A stretch of DNA of 64,000 nt, taken from NCBI RefSeq assembly GCF_000422265.1, contig NZ_AULL01000019.1, positions 1 to 64,000 of the forward strand, written 5' to 3'. This document shows positions 37,437 through 46,512 of the stretch, in pieces; position 1 is the first letter of the stretch; every line of letters starts with the position of its first letter. The translations under genes were made by a program, and so were the position numbers. Under the pieces are notes generated by a model. The model made no database searches and was not told the origin of the DNA. It saw nothing but the letters and a program-made list of their open reading frames with translations. The DNA comes from Kaistella palustris DSM 21579. Its GTDB lineage: Bacteria > Bacteroidota > Bacteroidia > Flavobacteriales > Weeksellaceae.

Positions 37437-38198
37437 TCATTCCGTCTCGCTGTTATGGTTTACGGTGTCGTACAGATCTTTCCTTCTGTCGGTCATCGTT
37501 CTTACGGCTCCGTAATGATGAAGTTCTTTCAGTAAATTAAGATCAACATCTACAATTAATGTAGTTTCCGTATTCGGTGTGGCTTCACCTTTTACCGCAT
37601 TCGACGGGAATGCAAAATCAGAAGGTGTAAAAACCGCTGCCTGACCGTACTGAATATCCATGTTATTTACTCCCGGAAGATTTCCCACACAGCCTGCAAT
37701 AGCCACATAACACTCGTTTTCAATTGCGCGCGCCGCAGCACAGTGGCGAACTCTCATATACGCATTCTGCGTGTCGGTCAAGTAAGGAACAAATAAAATT
37801 TTCATGCCCTGATCTGCGAGGATCCGCGGCAATTCCGGGAATTCAACATCATAACAGATCACCAAACCCACTTTTCCGCAGTCGGTATCGATGACTTTTA
37901 TTTCATTTCCACCTTTCATTCCGTAGAATTTTTTCTCATTTGGTGTAATGTGAATCTTTCGGTGCTCATCGATCTTACCGTCGCGGTGAAGCAGATAACT
38001 GATGTTGTACAGATCATCCTTTTCGGTATCGGCAAACGGCATGCTTCCGCCGATAATATTGATGTTATAACTGATGGCCAGCTGGGAAAGGCGCACTTTA
38101 ATTTCCTCGGTCAGTTCGGCGAGCTTAAACATACTTTCACGCTCCGAAAGATCATTAAAAGGAGCTAAAAGCGGAGTATTGAAAAACTCGGGAAACAT
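37437..38198 (-). pseudogene. Nitrilase half of a frameshifted GNAT/carbon-nitrogen hydrolase gene
   Basis: 253-residue open frame carrying the carbon-nitrogen hydrolase domain. The catalytic Glu (FPEFF, E4), Lys (HRKIHITPNE, K81) and Cys (GLVICYDVEF, C115) are intact. The frame begins abruptly at MFPEFF, so its first strand is supplied by the upstream frame (VRLGLVQWQM). Joining both parts gives 507 residues, the size of the YhcX-type bifunctional N-acetyltransferase/amidohydrolase. The join needs one extra base in the AAA at 38205-38207 (minus strand). Either a sequencing error or a recent inactivating deletion. Confidence 0.82.
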
Positions 38199-38959
38199 GA
38201 TGAATTTGACTTGTAATCTGCCATCACATTCACGAAAAATTCAACCTGCTCGAAAAACGCGTCGATATCTTTGAAATGGCGCATCTGCCATTGCACCAAA
38301 CCCAACCGGATAACTGAATCCTGCATGGTGTTTGGCTTTTTGCTGTAATAAATGTTATTCCACTGCAAAAGCACCGCGTTTTCTTCGGAATGCAGATCTT
38401 CGGGAAGATAGTTTTTCAACACACGAACGGGCAAAAAATTATTCGCCAGCTGAAAACTTAGAACCGGATCATAAATCTCTTTTTTTCGCACCTGCTGAAT
38501 GTATTCGCGCGGCGAAAGTTCTGCGCTGTGCAGATGATAATGTGGAATCCTGCCGCCAACGATGATTGATTTAAGGTTCAGTTTTTCGCACAGTTCCTTA
38601 CGCGCATCGTAAAGGCGTCGCGCGAGCCGAAGTTCACGGAATTCCGGATCTACAAAAATTTCAATTCCATATAACACGTTTCCCGTTTCTGAATGGGTGT
38701 TAAAGGTGTAATTCCCTGTAATTTCCTTATACGTGTGATCATCGCCAAAAAGCTCGTACTGCACTTTCAGCGAAAGACAAACCGCTGCGATCTTATCATC
38801 TACGGTGATGCAGATCTGCCCGTCGGGAAAGATCTTGATAAGTTTCTGAATGCTCTTCTTAGACCAGATATTTTCCGACATGGTAGGATATGCTTTCTGC
38901 ATGGTTTCCTTCAGTTCATCGTAATCGCTGAGGGCTAAGTTTCTGATATCTATCTGCAT
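38165..38959 (-). pseudogene. GNAT half of the same frameshifted bifunctional gene
   Basis: 264 residues as read. The GNAT acetyltransferase domain spans about 1-200: MQIDIRNLALSDYDELKE, then GIEIFVDPEFRELRLARRLY with the acetyl-CoA loop (RxxxLARRLYDAR). At the 3' end the frame leaves the nitrilase homology after VMADYKS and ends with a short unrelated tail (NSSCFPSF...), while the nitrilase continues in another frame. The gene is third-from-last of the minus-strand run OMP-lptC-anmK-GNAT/nitrilase, starting 21 bases after anmK. Confidence 0.82.
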
Positions 38960-38980
38960 AAATGTATTTTTTTTAAATTC

Positions 38981-40024
38981 CTAAATCAGGATTCCGGCAC
39001 AGTGATCTGCCGTGCTTCCTGTGGCCGAAGACAATATATTAATTTCATTATTGAAACGCAAAACGCCCATAAATGCGAAGATCAATGCTTCTTTGAAATC
39101 GATTATCCGCGCATCAGGTATGACTGTTTCTGCGTTGGTTTTACTCTTTATTCTTTCCAGAAGCCAGGAATTATAAGTTCCACCGCCCGTGAATAAGACC
39201 TTCCTGATTTTATTTTTGTTAAAGGTTTCGGCAATTTGTTCTGCCGCATGTTCTGTAAATGTCGCCAGAATGTTCTGCGGCGTATCCTCCTTTAATAAAG
39301 GAAAAACATTTGCGTTAACCCATTCAATACCCAAAGATTTAGGGGGATTTTCGCCGTAAAAAGAAAGCGTATTTAGCTCTGCCAAAATATTTTCATTAAC
39401 CATGCCGCTTTTCGCCAAAGCACCATTTTCATCAAAATCATGCCCCAGTTTCTTTGCAAAATCGTTGAGCACAATATTCACCGGACAGATGTCAAAAGCG
39501 ATTCGCCGACCATTTTCTTTAAAGGAAATATTTGAAAAGCCGCCGAGATTCAGACATGCATCAAATTCGGAAAACAGGAGTTCATCGCCAATCGGAACCA
39601 ACGGCGCACCATTGCCGCCGCGCAAAACATCGGCACTCCGGAAATCGTAAATTACAGGAATTTCATTGATGATGTGTATCGCACGGCCGTCACCGATCTG
39701 TAAAGTAAATTTTTTTTGCGGCTGATGAAAAACCGTATGCCCGTGAGAAGCGATCAAATCGACATTGCCAAGGGCATTTCTGCCGATAAATTCTTTGACT
39801 TTGTTTCCCAGATAAAAACCGTACTCCGAATTTAGTGCAAGCAGCTCTTCGGCTTTCAAAAAAACTGCATTCCGAAGCTTTATATCCCAATGTTGAGAAT
39901 AGGGAATTGTCTCGGCACACAAAATCTCAAAAGTCCAGGACCTGTCCTTTTTAAATCTTGCAAAACAGATATCCAGCCCATCAAGACTGGTGCCCGACAT
40001 GAGGCCAATCGCCTGGAACTCCAT
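38981..40024 (-). CDS. anmK: Anhydro-N-acetylmuramic acid kinase
   Basis: 347 residues; phosphorylates 1,6-anhydro-MurNAc released from peptidoglycan turnover, opening the anhydro ring. ASKHA fold with GLMSGTSLDGLD (7-18), DLIASHGHTVFHQP, DFRSADVLRGGNGAPLVP, CLNLGGFSN and FTGGGTYN. It indicates that the cell recycles wall sugars. It follows lptC by 29 bases on the same strand. Confidence 0.93.
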   Translation of the reverse strand: MEFQAIGLMSGTSLDGLDICFARFKKDRSWTFEILCAETIPYSQHWDIKLRNAVFLKAEELLALNSEYGFYLGNKVKEFIGRNALGNVDLIASHGHTVFHQPQKKFTLQIGDGRAIHIINEIPVIYDFRSADVLRGGNGAPLVPIGDELLFSEFDACLNLGGFSNISFKENGRRIAFDICPVNIVLNDFAKKLGHDFDENGALAKSGMVNENILAELNTLSFYGENPPKSLGIEWVNANVFPLLKEDTPQNILATFTEHAAEQIAETFNKNKIRKVLFTGGGTYNSWLLERIKSKTNAETVIPDARIIDFKEALIFAFMGVLRFNNEINILSSATGSTADHCAGILI

Positions 40025-40053
40025 AAAAAAATATTTTACCGAATTTACAAAAA

Positions 40054-40644
40054 TCAGCGCCCTTTTTCGGGAATTTTTTTTGCATTAATGTCGCCCGAAT
40101 TGTCGTAAAAGGTGTATTCGGAAAAATCATCTTTAGCCTTCATCCCTTTTGCGCCCACGAGCGTAGAACCGTCTTTATCGGTCACAAACACAGTGTCGCT
40201 CGTGTAGATCACACGTTTTACCTGATCCCAGTAAATGGACTGCATGGCAAACATTTGGTTTTCGTTGGTGATGATCTTTACATTTCCCTTCGCTTCGTAA
40301 AACTGTTTCTTCTCGTTATATTTAGCGTATTTTGCGTCGATCTTTCCGGGCAAATCCGGTTTTTTCTTGTCATAAAAAAGGATGTGAATTCCTTTTTTAG
40401 CTTCGATGTAAGGCGAATCGATATACTCATACTTCTCGATAAGCGGCGCTGTGGCGCGGAGTTTTACAATACCGGAATCGCGCTGCACGATGGTGGCATT
40501 GTTGATGACTTGCGAGGGAAAATTTGTATTCCTGTTTTTATCGATTTGGGTAAGATCTTCTTCACAGGAATTCAAAGCAAAAAATATAGCACATCCCACG
40601 AGGGCGGCTATATTTTTATAGAATATTTTTCTGTAAAGATTCAT
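40054..40644 (-). CDS. lptC: LPS export ABC transporter periplasmic protein LptC
   Basis: 196 residues. An N-terminal hydrophobic anchor ends in a lipobox-like NSC (Cys27), followed by the OstA-like beta-jellyroll: NATIVQRDSGIVKLRATAPL, YDKKKPDLPGKIDAKYAKYN, YEAKGNVKIIT and LVGAKGMKAKDDFSEY, the pattern of LptC/KdtX proteins that bridge LPS from the inner membrane. It lies 3 bases after the outer-membrane barrel gene, so the two are cotranscribed. Confidence 0.87.
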   Translation of the reverse strand: MNLYRKIFYKNIAALVGCAIFFALNSCEEDLTQIDKNRNTNFPSQVINNATIVQRDSGIVKLRATAPLIEKYEYIDSPYIEAKKGIHILFYDKKKPDLPGKIDAKYAKYNEKKQFYEAKGNVKIITNENQMFAMQSIYWDQVKRVIYTSDTVFVTDKDGSTLVGAKGMKAKDDFSEYTFYDNSGDINAKKIPEKGR

Positions 40645-40647
40645 CTC

Positions 40648-41922
40648 TTAATCATAAAGACGTTTCATAAACCATTTGTCGGCAAAATTAATTCCAATCC
40701 GCAGGTTTATAAAGTTCTGGCGAACCATATTGTTGTCTACAGTTCCTCTCTTACCAAGTTCCACACCAATATCGATTCCGCTCATACGGTTCACACTTCG
40801 GTTCTCGAATGGCAGTGTTACACCTCCGGTGACCGCAAATTTATTGATATCGGTTCCGTTTAAGGAAAGGTTTCCTTTCTCGTAGTAAGCGCCATAGCGG
40901 TAAGTAACCCTGGAGAAATAGCTTCGGAAATTGTTATAATTTGGCAAGATCCAACCACCTGCAGCAATTCTGTAAGAGTCCTGATTGGCGAATGGCTGGC
41001 CTAAAAACTGAATCGTTTCGCCTTTTTTATAATCTACCTGCGTACCCAAAAACCATTTGGAATCTTTACCATAACCGGCACCCAAAGAAAACTCCATTGG
41101 TATAAGATTCTTATCCTCACTTATTTTCTCATCGATGATGCTGATGTTGTTCTTGGTTTCACCGGTGGTATAAAAATAGGTGCTGTTGGTGTACGCGGTT
41201 TCCATCTGCCCGGTATTACCGAATGTGTAGGTCGCACCTAAAGTGAGCTTTTTATCGGTGTTTACCACTTTTTGGTAAGCAGTTCCCAGCGTGAAATTGA
41301 AAGTCTTGATCTTATTTTTGGTCTCGTATCCATTGATGAGTTCGGCATTTGAATAAGTGAGCTCATTAATATCATACAGATTTCCGAAGTAGAAATTACT
41401 TCTTAATCCTAATGCAAATTCCGGCGAGATCTGATAAGAAACTGCCGCCTGCACGGTATTCAACGTCCCTTCACCGCGAAAAGATTCCCCTTTCTGTGTT
41501 CCGTCTGAAAGTGTTTCATTTTTTAGGACCGAATATTTTTTGGAACTGTAAGGCTGATAACCCAGACCAAATTTAACTTTCGGCGAAAGCGGGAAAGCGA
41601 TTGCAATATTCGAGAGGTAAGTGGAATGCTTGGTGATATTCGAATTATCGAAATTGGATTTGAAAAAATTATTTTCGTTTGTTCCCTCCAGTTTTATAGT
41701 GGTAAGCTCCAGATTTTTATTCGCAGCGGGATTGCTGAAGTTAAAATTATTGTTGAAATCCCAAATATATGCGGTAGAAATACCACCCATTGCATTCACA
41801 TCGGTCGTGTTGTCATACTTCACATCACCGATTCCAAAGGCGGCATAAGGAGAATTACCAATCGACTGTGCCTGCAGAAAATAGCCGGCCGCAAGGAAAG
41901 GCAATACAAAAAATCTTTTCAT
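40648..41922 (-). CDS. Outer-membrane beta-barrel protein upstream of lptC
   Basis: 424 residues. Signal peptide MKRFFVLPFLAAGYFLQAQ, then SIGNSPYAAFGIGD and NAMGGISTAY, FSNPAANKN resembling FadL-like or PorV-like barrels of Bacteroidota, with alternating aromatic strands throughout and an aromatic-rich C-terminus. Function unknown. Its tight coupling to lptC (3-base gap) suggests a role at the outer membrane related to LPS or lipid traffic; that is inference. Confidence 0.78.
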   Translation of the reverse strand: MKRFFVLPFLAAGYFLQAQSIGNSPYAAFGIGDVKYDNTTDVNAMGGISTAYIWDFNNNFNFSNPAANKNLELTTIKLEGTNENNFFKSNFDNSNITKHSTYLSNIAIAFPLSPKVKFGLGYQPYSSKKYSVLKNETLSDGTQKGESFRGEGTLNTVQAAVSYQISPEFALGLRSNFYFGNLYDINELTYSNAELINGYETKNKIKTFNFTLGTAYQKVVNTDKKLTLGATYTFGNTGQMETAYTNSTYFYTTGETKNNISIIDEKISEDKNLIPMEFSLGAGYGKDSKWFLGTQVDYKKGETIQFLGQPFANQDSYRIAAGGWILPNYNNFRSYFSRVTYRYGAYYEKGNLSLNGTDINKFAVTGGVTLPFENRSVNRMSGIDIGVELGKRGTVDNNMVRQNFINLRIGINFADKWFMKRLYD

Positions 41923-42155
41923 TCTTTATTTTTAAAAATAATGCGCAAATATCTTAAATATTACTGAACTGGAAAAATTTACTTTGGTTAAAGTTTGTTA
42001 AGGGAAGATCGCGGTTTAATAGATTATTGAATGCTGAATTTATTTTGATGGAGACTTTTTTTAAAATTAAAAAAATGGACTTTAACTAGTGATTTTCACA
42101 AAAAAAAAGAAAGCTCAATAACCCACAGTCGAAAATTCTGCTCAAACTAAATTAT

Positions 42156-42163
42156 TATCTTTG
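42156..42163 (+). promoter_or_regulatory. -7 box of holB, very close to the start codon
   Basis: TATCTTTG matches TAnnTTTG and ends only 4 bases before the ATG at 42168. If used, the transcript would start at or within the first codons, so translation would be leaderless. Confidence 0.4.
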
Positions 42164-42167
42164 AAAA

Positions 42168-43283
42168 ATGAATTGGGAACAGATCACCGGCCAGGAAAAA
42201 CTTAAAAATTTACTCAAAAACAGCATCACCGAAAACAGGGTAGGGCATGCCCAACTTTTCGTAGGGAAAGCGGGTTACGGAACGCTGCCGTTGGCATTGG
42301 CATTTGCAAAAGAGGTATTGCGCGCAGAGAACGAGTTTTCATCTTCGAAAGTAGAAACACTGAACCACCTGGATCTTCATTTTACTTTTCCTGTTTTTAA
42401 AGTAAAAGACAAAGCAACTTCGCAACCTTTTCAAACCGATTTCCGGGACATGGTTCTGGCAAATCCATACGCTAACAGTGACGACTGGACCAAACTCCTT
42501 TCCTCAGAAAATAAGCAGCTTACGATTTACGCGGATGAGATGGATGAGCTTAACAAGAAATTTTCTTTGAAAAGTTTCGAGGGCGGAAGCAAAATTCTGA
42601 TCATGTGGCAGGCGGAGAAAATGAATATTTCGGCCGCCAATAAATTTCTGAAATTTCTGGAAGAACCGCCTAAAGACACTTTGATACTTTTACTGGCAGA
42701 AAGTGCCGACACTATTTTGCCCACGATCCTTAGCCGAACGCAGCTTGTTGAAGTCCCGCGGATTACTGATGAAGCTATAGAAAAGTCGCTTCGGCAGAAA
42801 TTTTCGCTCACTGAAGAAAAACTGAAAGAAACGGTTTTCCAGGCGCAGGGTAACTGGAACTTGGCGCAGAAGACTGCTCTTGCCGAAAATTCCGAATCCG
42901 AATTCGAACAGCTTTTTATACAATGGGTCCGCGACGCGTTTCAGGTGAAAAAGAAACCGGAATTCCTGAAAAACATTGTACTATGGGGCCGCAACATTGC
43001 TTCTCTGAACCGTGAAAAGCAAAAGAGTTTCCTGGAATACTGTGCGGAGATGTTTCGCCTGGCGCTACTTCAGAATTATGGAAATACCGGGCTGGTTTAT
43101 AAAAAAATTGAGACCGGCGGATTTAAATGGGAATCATTCTCAAACTACATAAGCGGTGCAAATATCGAAGCGATACTGGAGGAAATCTCCGAAGCCGACT
43201 ACCATCTTGAAAGAAACGCGCACGCCAAAATCCTTTGGACCGACCTGGGGATCAAACTTTCGCGGTACATCCATAAGAAATAA
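42168..43283 (+). CDS. holB: DNA polymerase III subunit delta'
   Basis: 371 residues; clamp-loader subunit. Opens MNWEQITGQEKLKNLLKNSI, with the HAQLFVG region, SAANKFLKFLEEPP (the sensor/SRC-like helix typical of delta') and ILPTILSRTQLVEVP. The Walker A position reads GKAGYGTLPLA, without the usual lysine, as expected for the non-catalytic delta' of Bacteroidota. Zinc-binding cysteines of E. coli delta' are absent. Confidence 0.88.
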   Translation: MNWEQITGQEKLKNLLKNSITENRVGHAQLFVGKAGYGTLPLALAFAKEVLRAENEFSSSKVETLNHLDLHFTFPVFKVKDKATSQPFQTDFRDMVLANPYANSDDWTKLLSSENKQLTIYADEMDELNKKFSLKSFEGGSKILIMWQAEKMNISAANKFLKFLEEPPKDTLILLLAESADTILPTILSRTQLVEVPRITDEAIEKSLRQKFSLTEEKLKETVFQAQGNWNLAQKTALAENSESEFEQLFIQWVRDAFQVKKKPEFLKNIVLWGRNIASLNREKQKSFLEYCAEMFRLALLQNYGNTGLVYKKIETGGFKWESFSNYISGANIEAILEEISEADYHLERNAHAKILWTDLGIKLSRYIHKK

Positions 43284-43362
43284 CATAACCTTTTTAACTT
43301 CATCTTTTTACTAAATCGACAAATCCGATTACGGTTTTCGATAAATACCATCAATAATTCAG

Positions 43363-43380
43363 TTTAACAATTTTGTCAAA
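43363..43380 (+). promoter_or_regulatory. Operator O1 of the TetR-type regulator
   Basis: TTTAACAATTTTGTCAAA is an imperfect palindrome (TTTAACAA / TTGTCAAA, 7 of 8 half-site match). It overlaps the -33 TTTG of the promoter (43372-43375), and its sequence recurs as O2 at 43413. Confidence 0.65.
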
Positions 43381-43402
43381 ATAAATGTTTGGTTTAAATT
43401 TG
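43372..43402 (+). promoter_or_regulatory. Promoter of the tetR-tolC-MFP-RND operon
   Basis: TTTG at 43372-43375 and TAAATTTG at 43395-43402, spacing 19: an ideal Bacteroidota promoter. O1 covers the -33 box and O2 lies just downstream of the predicted transcript start. Confidence 0.72.
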
Positions 43403-43412
43403 CACAAAATTG

Positions 43413-43430
43413 TTTAACAAAAATGTCAAT
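43413..43430 (+). promoter_or_regulatory. Operator O2, overlapping the regulator's start codon
   Basis: TTTAACAAAAATGTCAAT matches O1 in 14 of 18 positions with the same geometry (TTTAACAA, 3 bases, TGTCAA). The ATG of the regulator gene (43423) is within it. Confidence 0.6.
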
Positions 43431-44016
43431 CCAGGATAAAAGGGATCATACCCAGGAACTAATAAAGGAAACCGCAAAAAAATTATTTTTCGTGCAGGGC
43501 AGGTTTGATGCCACCACGCAGGAAATTGCAGATGAAGCAGGCGTAAACCGCACACTGATCAATTATTACTTCAGGTCGAGGGATAATCTGATGCAGGTTG
43601 TTTTCGAGGATGCCCACCGGGTAGAAAGTGATAAGACCGATATTATCATGCGTTCTGACCTTCCGTTCAAGGAAAAGATCTCGCGCTTTATTGATGGTAG
43701 TCTGGCCACCACACGCCGGTATCCTTATCTCGAAACGTACATCGTTTCACAAATCAACAAAGGAAGCTGCCATAAGAGGAATGTGGAAAAAAATGATCTT
43801 ATGCTCTTATACCGTGAAATTTCAAAGGAAATGGAGGCCGGGAATATTGAGAAAATGGAACCTGTACAGTTTATTTTTAACATGATTTCTCTTTTAGCTT
43901 TTCCCAGTGCGATTCGGCCTTTGTTTATGGAGAATATGATGATCGATGATAAGGAATTCGACCGTTTACTCTCCCAACGGAAGGAAATTATTCTCAATAT
44001 ACTTTTCAAGAAATAA
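43423..44016 (+). CDS. TetR/AcrR family transcriptional regulator
   Basis: 197 residues. The N-terminal helix-turn-helix (FDATTQEIADEAGVNRTLINYYFRSRDN, as TTQEIADEAGVN then RTLINYYFRSRDNL) is at residues about 28-54; the rest is the helical ligand-binding domain. It heads an operon with tolC-, hlyD- and acrB-type genes, and two palindromes matching each other flank its promoter, so autoregulation and drug-responsive control of the efflux genes are likely. Ligand unknown. Confidence 0.88.
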   Translation: MSIQDKRDHTQELIKETAKKLFFVQGRFDATTQEIADEAGVNRTLINYYFRSRDNLMQVVFEDAHRVESDKTDIIMRSDLPFKEKISRFIDGSLATTRRYPYLETYIVSQINKGSCHKRNVEKNDLMLLYREISKEMEAGNIEKMEPVQFIFNMISLLAFPSAIRPLFMENMMIDDKEFDRLLSQRKEIILNILFKK

Positions 44017-44045
44017 TAATCAGCAACAAATAATTACCATATAAA

Positions 44046-45392
44046 ATGACCAATTGGACAAAAATGGCCGTCGCCGGTATCTTCGTGTTTTCATTCTCCG
44101 GGCTGAAAGCGCAGCAGACCGTAACACTGAAAGACGCCATAGAATATGCACTCCAAAACAAGGCAGATGCATTAAAATCGAAACTGGACGTGCAAAATGC
44201 CGACTACCAGATCATGGAAGCAAAAGCCAATGCGCTGCCACACCTCAACGGAGTAGGAAATCTCACGTACAATCCCTTACTGCAGAAATCGGCTTTAGAC
44301 GTAGGAGCCTTCAGTGGCGGGCCAAGTAATATTCAGATGATTTCGTTCGGTCAGAAATGGAACGCCGGAATCGGAGTAGAACTGAACCAGGCTATATTTA
44401 ATCAGAAAGTTTTTATCGGGCTGAAAGCTGCGAAATCTACTAAAGAATTTTATCAGTTAAACGAGCAGCTGACCGAAGAGCAGATTATCGAAAGGGTATC
44501 CAATGCCTACTTTCAGGTTTTTACCATTCAGCAGAAAAAAGAAACTTTAGAGAGCAGTTATGCCAGCACTGAAAAAGCCCGGGACATTATAAAAAGTCTT
44601 TTCGATAACGGTTTGGCAAAAAAAGTGGATCTGGACCGTACCAACGTAAACCTGACCAACATCAGGACCATTCTTACGCACCAGCAGAACGGAATTAACC
44701 AGGCCGAAAACGCACTTAAATTTTATATGGGAATGCCCATTGAGAATGATATCGTACTTGTAAAATCCGATATGGAGGTAACACCGCATCTTTTAGATGA
44801 AACCATTGCCACAGATCAGCGCACAGAAGTTCAGGTTCTGGACAAACAGAAAGAGCTGCTTCAGTATAATAAAAAAGCAGTGGAGGCAGATTATTACCCT
44901 ACCGTAAACCTGGTTGCAAATTACAGCTATCAGGGAATTGGTGATAAGTTCCCGCTTACACACGGTAAGAACAGCGGCGTGTACTGGTCGGATTATTCTG
45001 CAATAACTTTAGGGGTGAATATTCCTATTTTTAATGGTTTTGCTACCAAAGCGCGTGTCGCGATGGCCCAGATCGAACTTGATAAACTTGATGCTGACAT
45101 CAAAGACACGAAACTTGGTTTAGATCTGGCTTACCAGAACGCCAAGTCGCAGATCGAAAACAGTTTGGCAGCTCTGGATAATCAAAAAGCCAATGTGAGT
45201 CTGGCGGAAACTGTAGCCTCTAATACAAAAAGCAATTACCAGTATGGCCTGGCGACACTTACCGATTTACTGGAAGCCGAAAATGCGCTGGTAGAAGCCA
45301 AAAACAATTACAGCAATGCGGTACTTGATTATAAAATTGCAGAAATACAATACTACAAATCCAAAGGAGAACTTAAAACTTATTTAAAATAA
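44046..45392 (+). CDS. TolC family outer-membrane efflux protein
   Basis: 448 residues with signal peptide ending at about residue 22 (LKAQQ). Two OEP repeats: N-terminal TVTLKDAIEYALQNKADALK and central VSNAYFQVFTIQQKKETLES, then KKVDLDRTNVNLTN; and a C-terminal YGLATLTDLLEAENALVEAK. It forms the outer-membrane duct of the tripartite pump encoded with the next two genes. It starts 29 bases after the regulator. Confidence 0.9.
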   Translation: MTNWTKMAVAGIFVFSFSGLKAQQTVTLKDAIEYALQNKADALKSKLDVQNADYQIMEAKANALPHLNGVGNLTYNPLLQKSALDVGAFSGGPSNIQMISFGQKWNAGIGVELNQAIFNQKVFIGLKAAKSTKEFYQLNEQLTEEQIIERVSNAYFQVFTIQQKKETLESSYASTEKARDIIKSLFDNGLAKKVDLDRTNVNLTNIRTILTHQQNGINQAENALKFYMGMPIENDIVLVKSDMEVTPHLLDETIATDQRTEVQVLDKQKELLQYNKKAVEADYYPTVNLVANYSYQGIGDKFPLTHGKNSGVYWSDYSAITLGVNIPIFNGFATKARVAMAQIELDKLDADIKDTKLGLDLAYQNAKSQIENSLAALDNQKANVSLAETVASNTKSNYQYGLATLTDLLEAENALVEAKNNYSNAVLDYKIAEIQYYKSKGELKTYLK

Positions 45393-45446
45393 CAGAAAAC
45401 AGAACGTTGAAAGTTAACTTTTGACATTAAAAAAATAAATATTGAA

Positions 45447-46508
45447 ATGAAAAAAACTCTAATATACATCATTGTTGCCGCTATACTGATCGGCTTGGGC
45501 GCATACAAGATCGCTTCCAACAAAGCGGACCAGAAAAAGGAAGTTGCCGAAGTTGCAAAACAGGTTGATAAGATCAACGTAAATGTGATCACAGCAGAAA
45601 GAGAAAACATCAATACCGATTATACAGCAAACGGGACTTTTATTCCCAAACAGGAAACCAACCAGTCATCCGAAATTTCCGGGCGAATCGTAAATGTAAT
45701 GGTTCGCGAAGGTTCCAGAGTAGGTGCAGGTCAGGTTCTGGCAACCATTAAAAGAGATGCGATTGAAGTTGATGTGACACAGGCACAGAATAATCTGCAA
45801 AATGCGATCATCGATAATCAGCGGTACGAAAACGCGTATAAAACAGGTGGTGTAACCAAGCAGCAGCTGGACAATTCCCGTTTGCAGCTGAAAAACATGC
45901 AGTCGGCGGTCCGTGCACAAAAAGTACGTGTCAACGATACCAGCGTAAGAGCTGGTATCAGCGGGATCATCAATAAAAAAATGGTTGAACCCGGCATGGT
46001 GGTTTCTCCGGGAACTCCGCTGTTCGAAATTGTAAACATCAACAGTTTAAAATTATCTGTTTTGGTGGATGAAAGCCAGATCGGCAGAATCCAGATCGGC
46101 CAAAGTGTTCCGATCACAGTAAATGTTTTGGGTGACGAGACCTTTAACGGTAAAATTACATTCATCGCGCCGAAAAGTGATGCCTCACTTAATTTCCCCG
46201 TGGAAATTGAGGTGGCAAACAACGGCAGTTTAAAAGCCGGTATGTATGGAACAGCCTTGTTTAAAACGAATTATGGTGCAGAAAACCAAAATATGCTGAC
46301 GGTTCCTGCAGAAGCTTTTGTGAACGGTGTAAGCTCCGGCCAGTTATTCATCGTGCAAAACGGTACGGCAAAAATGATCAGCGTAAAAACCGGAAAAGTG
46401 TACGGCGACAAAGTTCAGATCATCAGCGGGTTAAACGGTGGCGAGCAGGTGATCACCAGCGGACAGATCAACCTGGAAAACGGATCTAAAATTAACATCG
46501 TAAAGTAG
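45447..46508 (+). CDS. RND efflux periplasmic adaptor (membrane fusion protein)
   Basis: 353 residues. A single N-terminal membrane helix (LIYIIVAAILIGLGAYKIA), the biotinyl-lipoyl-like halves (GRIVNVMVREGSRVGAGQVL and SGIINKKMVEPGMVVSPGTPL) around a coiled coil, then beta-barrel and membrane-proximal domains. It bridges TolC and the RND pump. The stop codon is 4 bases before the pump gene. Confidence 0.9.
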   Translation: MKKTLIYIIVAAILIGLGAYKIASNKADQKKEVAEVAKQVDKINVNVITAERENINTDYTANGTFIPKQETNQSSEISGRIVNVMVREGSRVGAGQVLATIKRDAIEVDVTQAQNNLQNAIIDNQRYENAYKTGGVTKQQLDNSRLQLKNMQSAVRAQKVRVNDTSVRAGISGIINKKMVEPGMVVSPGTPLFEIVNINSLKLSVLVDESQIGRIQIGQSVPITVNVLGDETFNGKITFIAPKSDASLNFPVEIEVANNGSLKAGMYGTALFKTNYGAENQNMLTVPAEAFVNGVSSGQLFIVQNGTAKMISVKTGKVYGDKVQIISGLNGGEQVITSGQINLENGSKINIVK

Positions 46509-46512
46509 AACA

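Noticed and set aside
38165-38215. Programmed -1 frameshift joining GNAT and nitrilase
   Set aside because: The junction lacks an X-XXY-YYZ slippery heptamer, so a simple one-base loss or base-call error is more likely.
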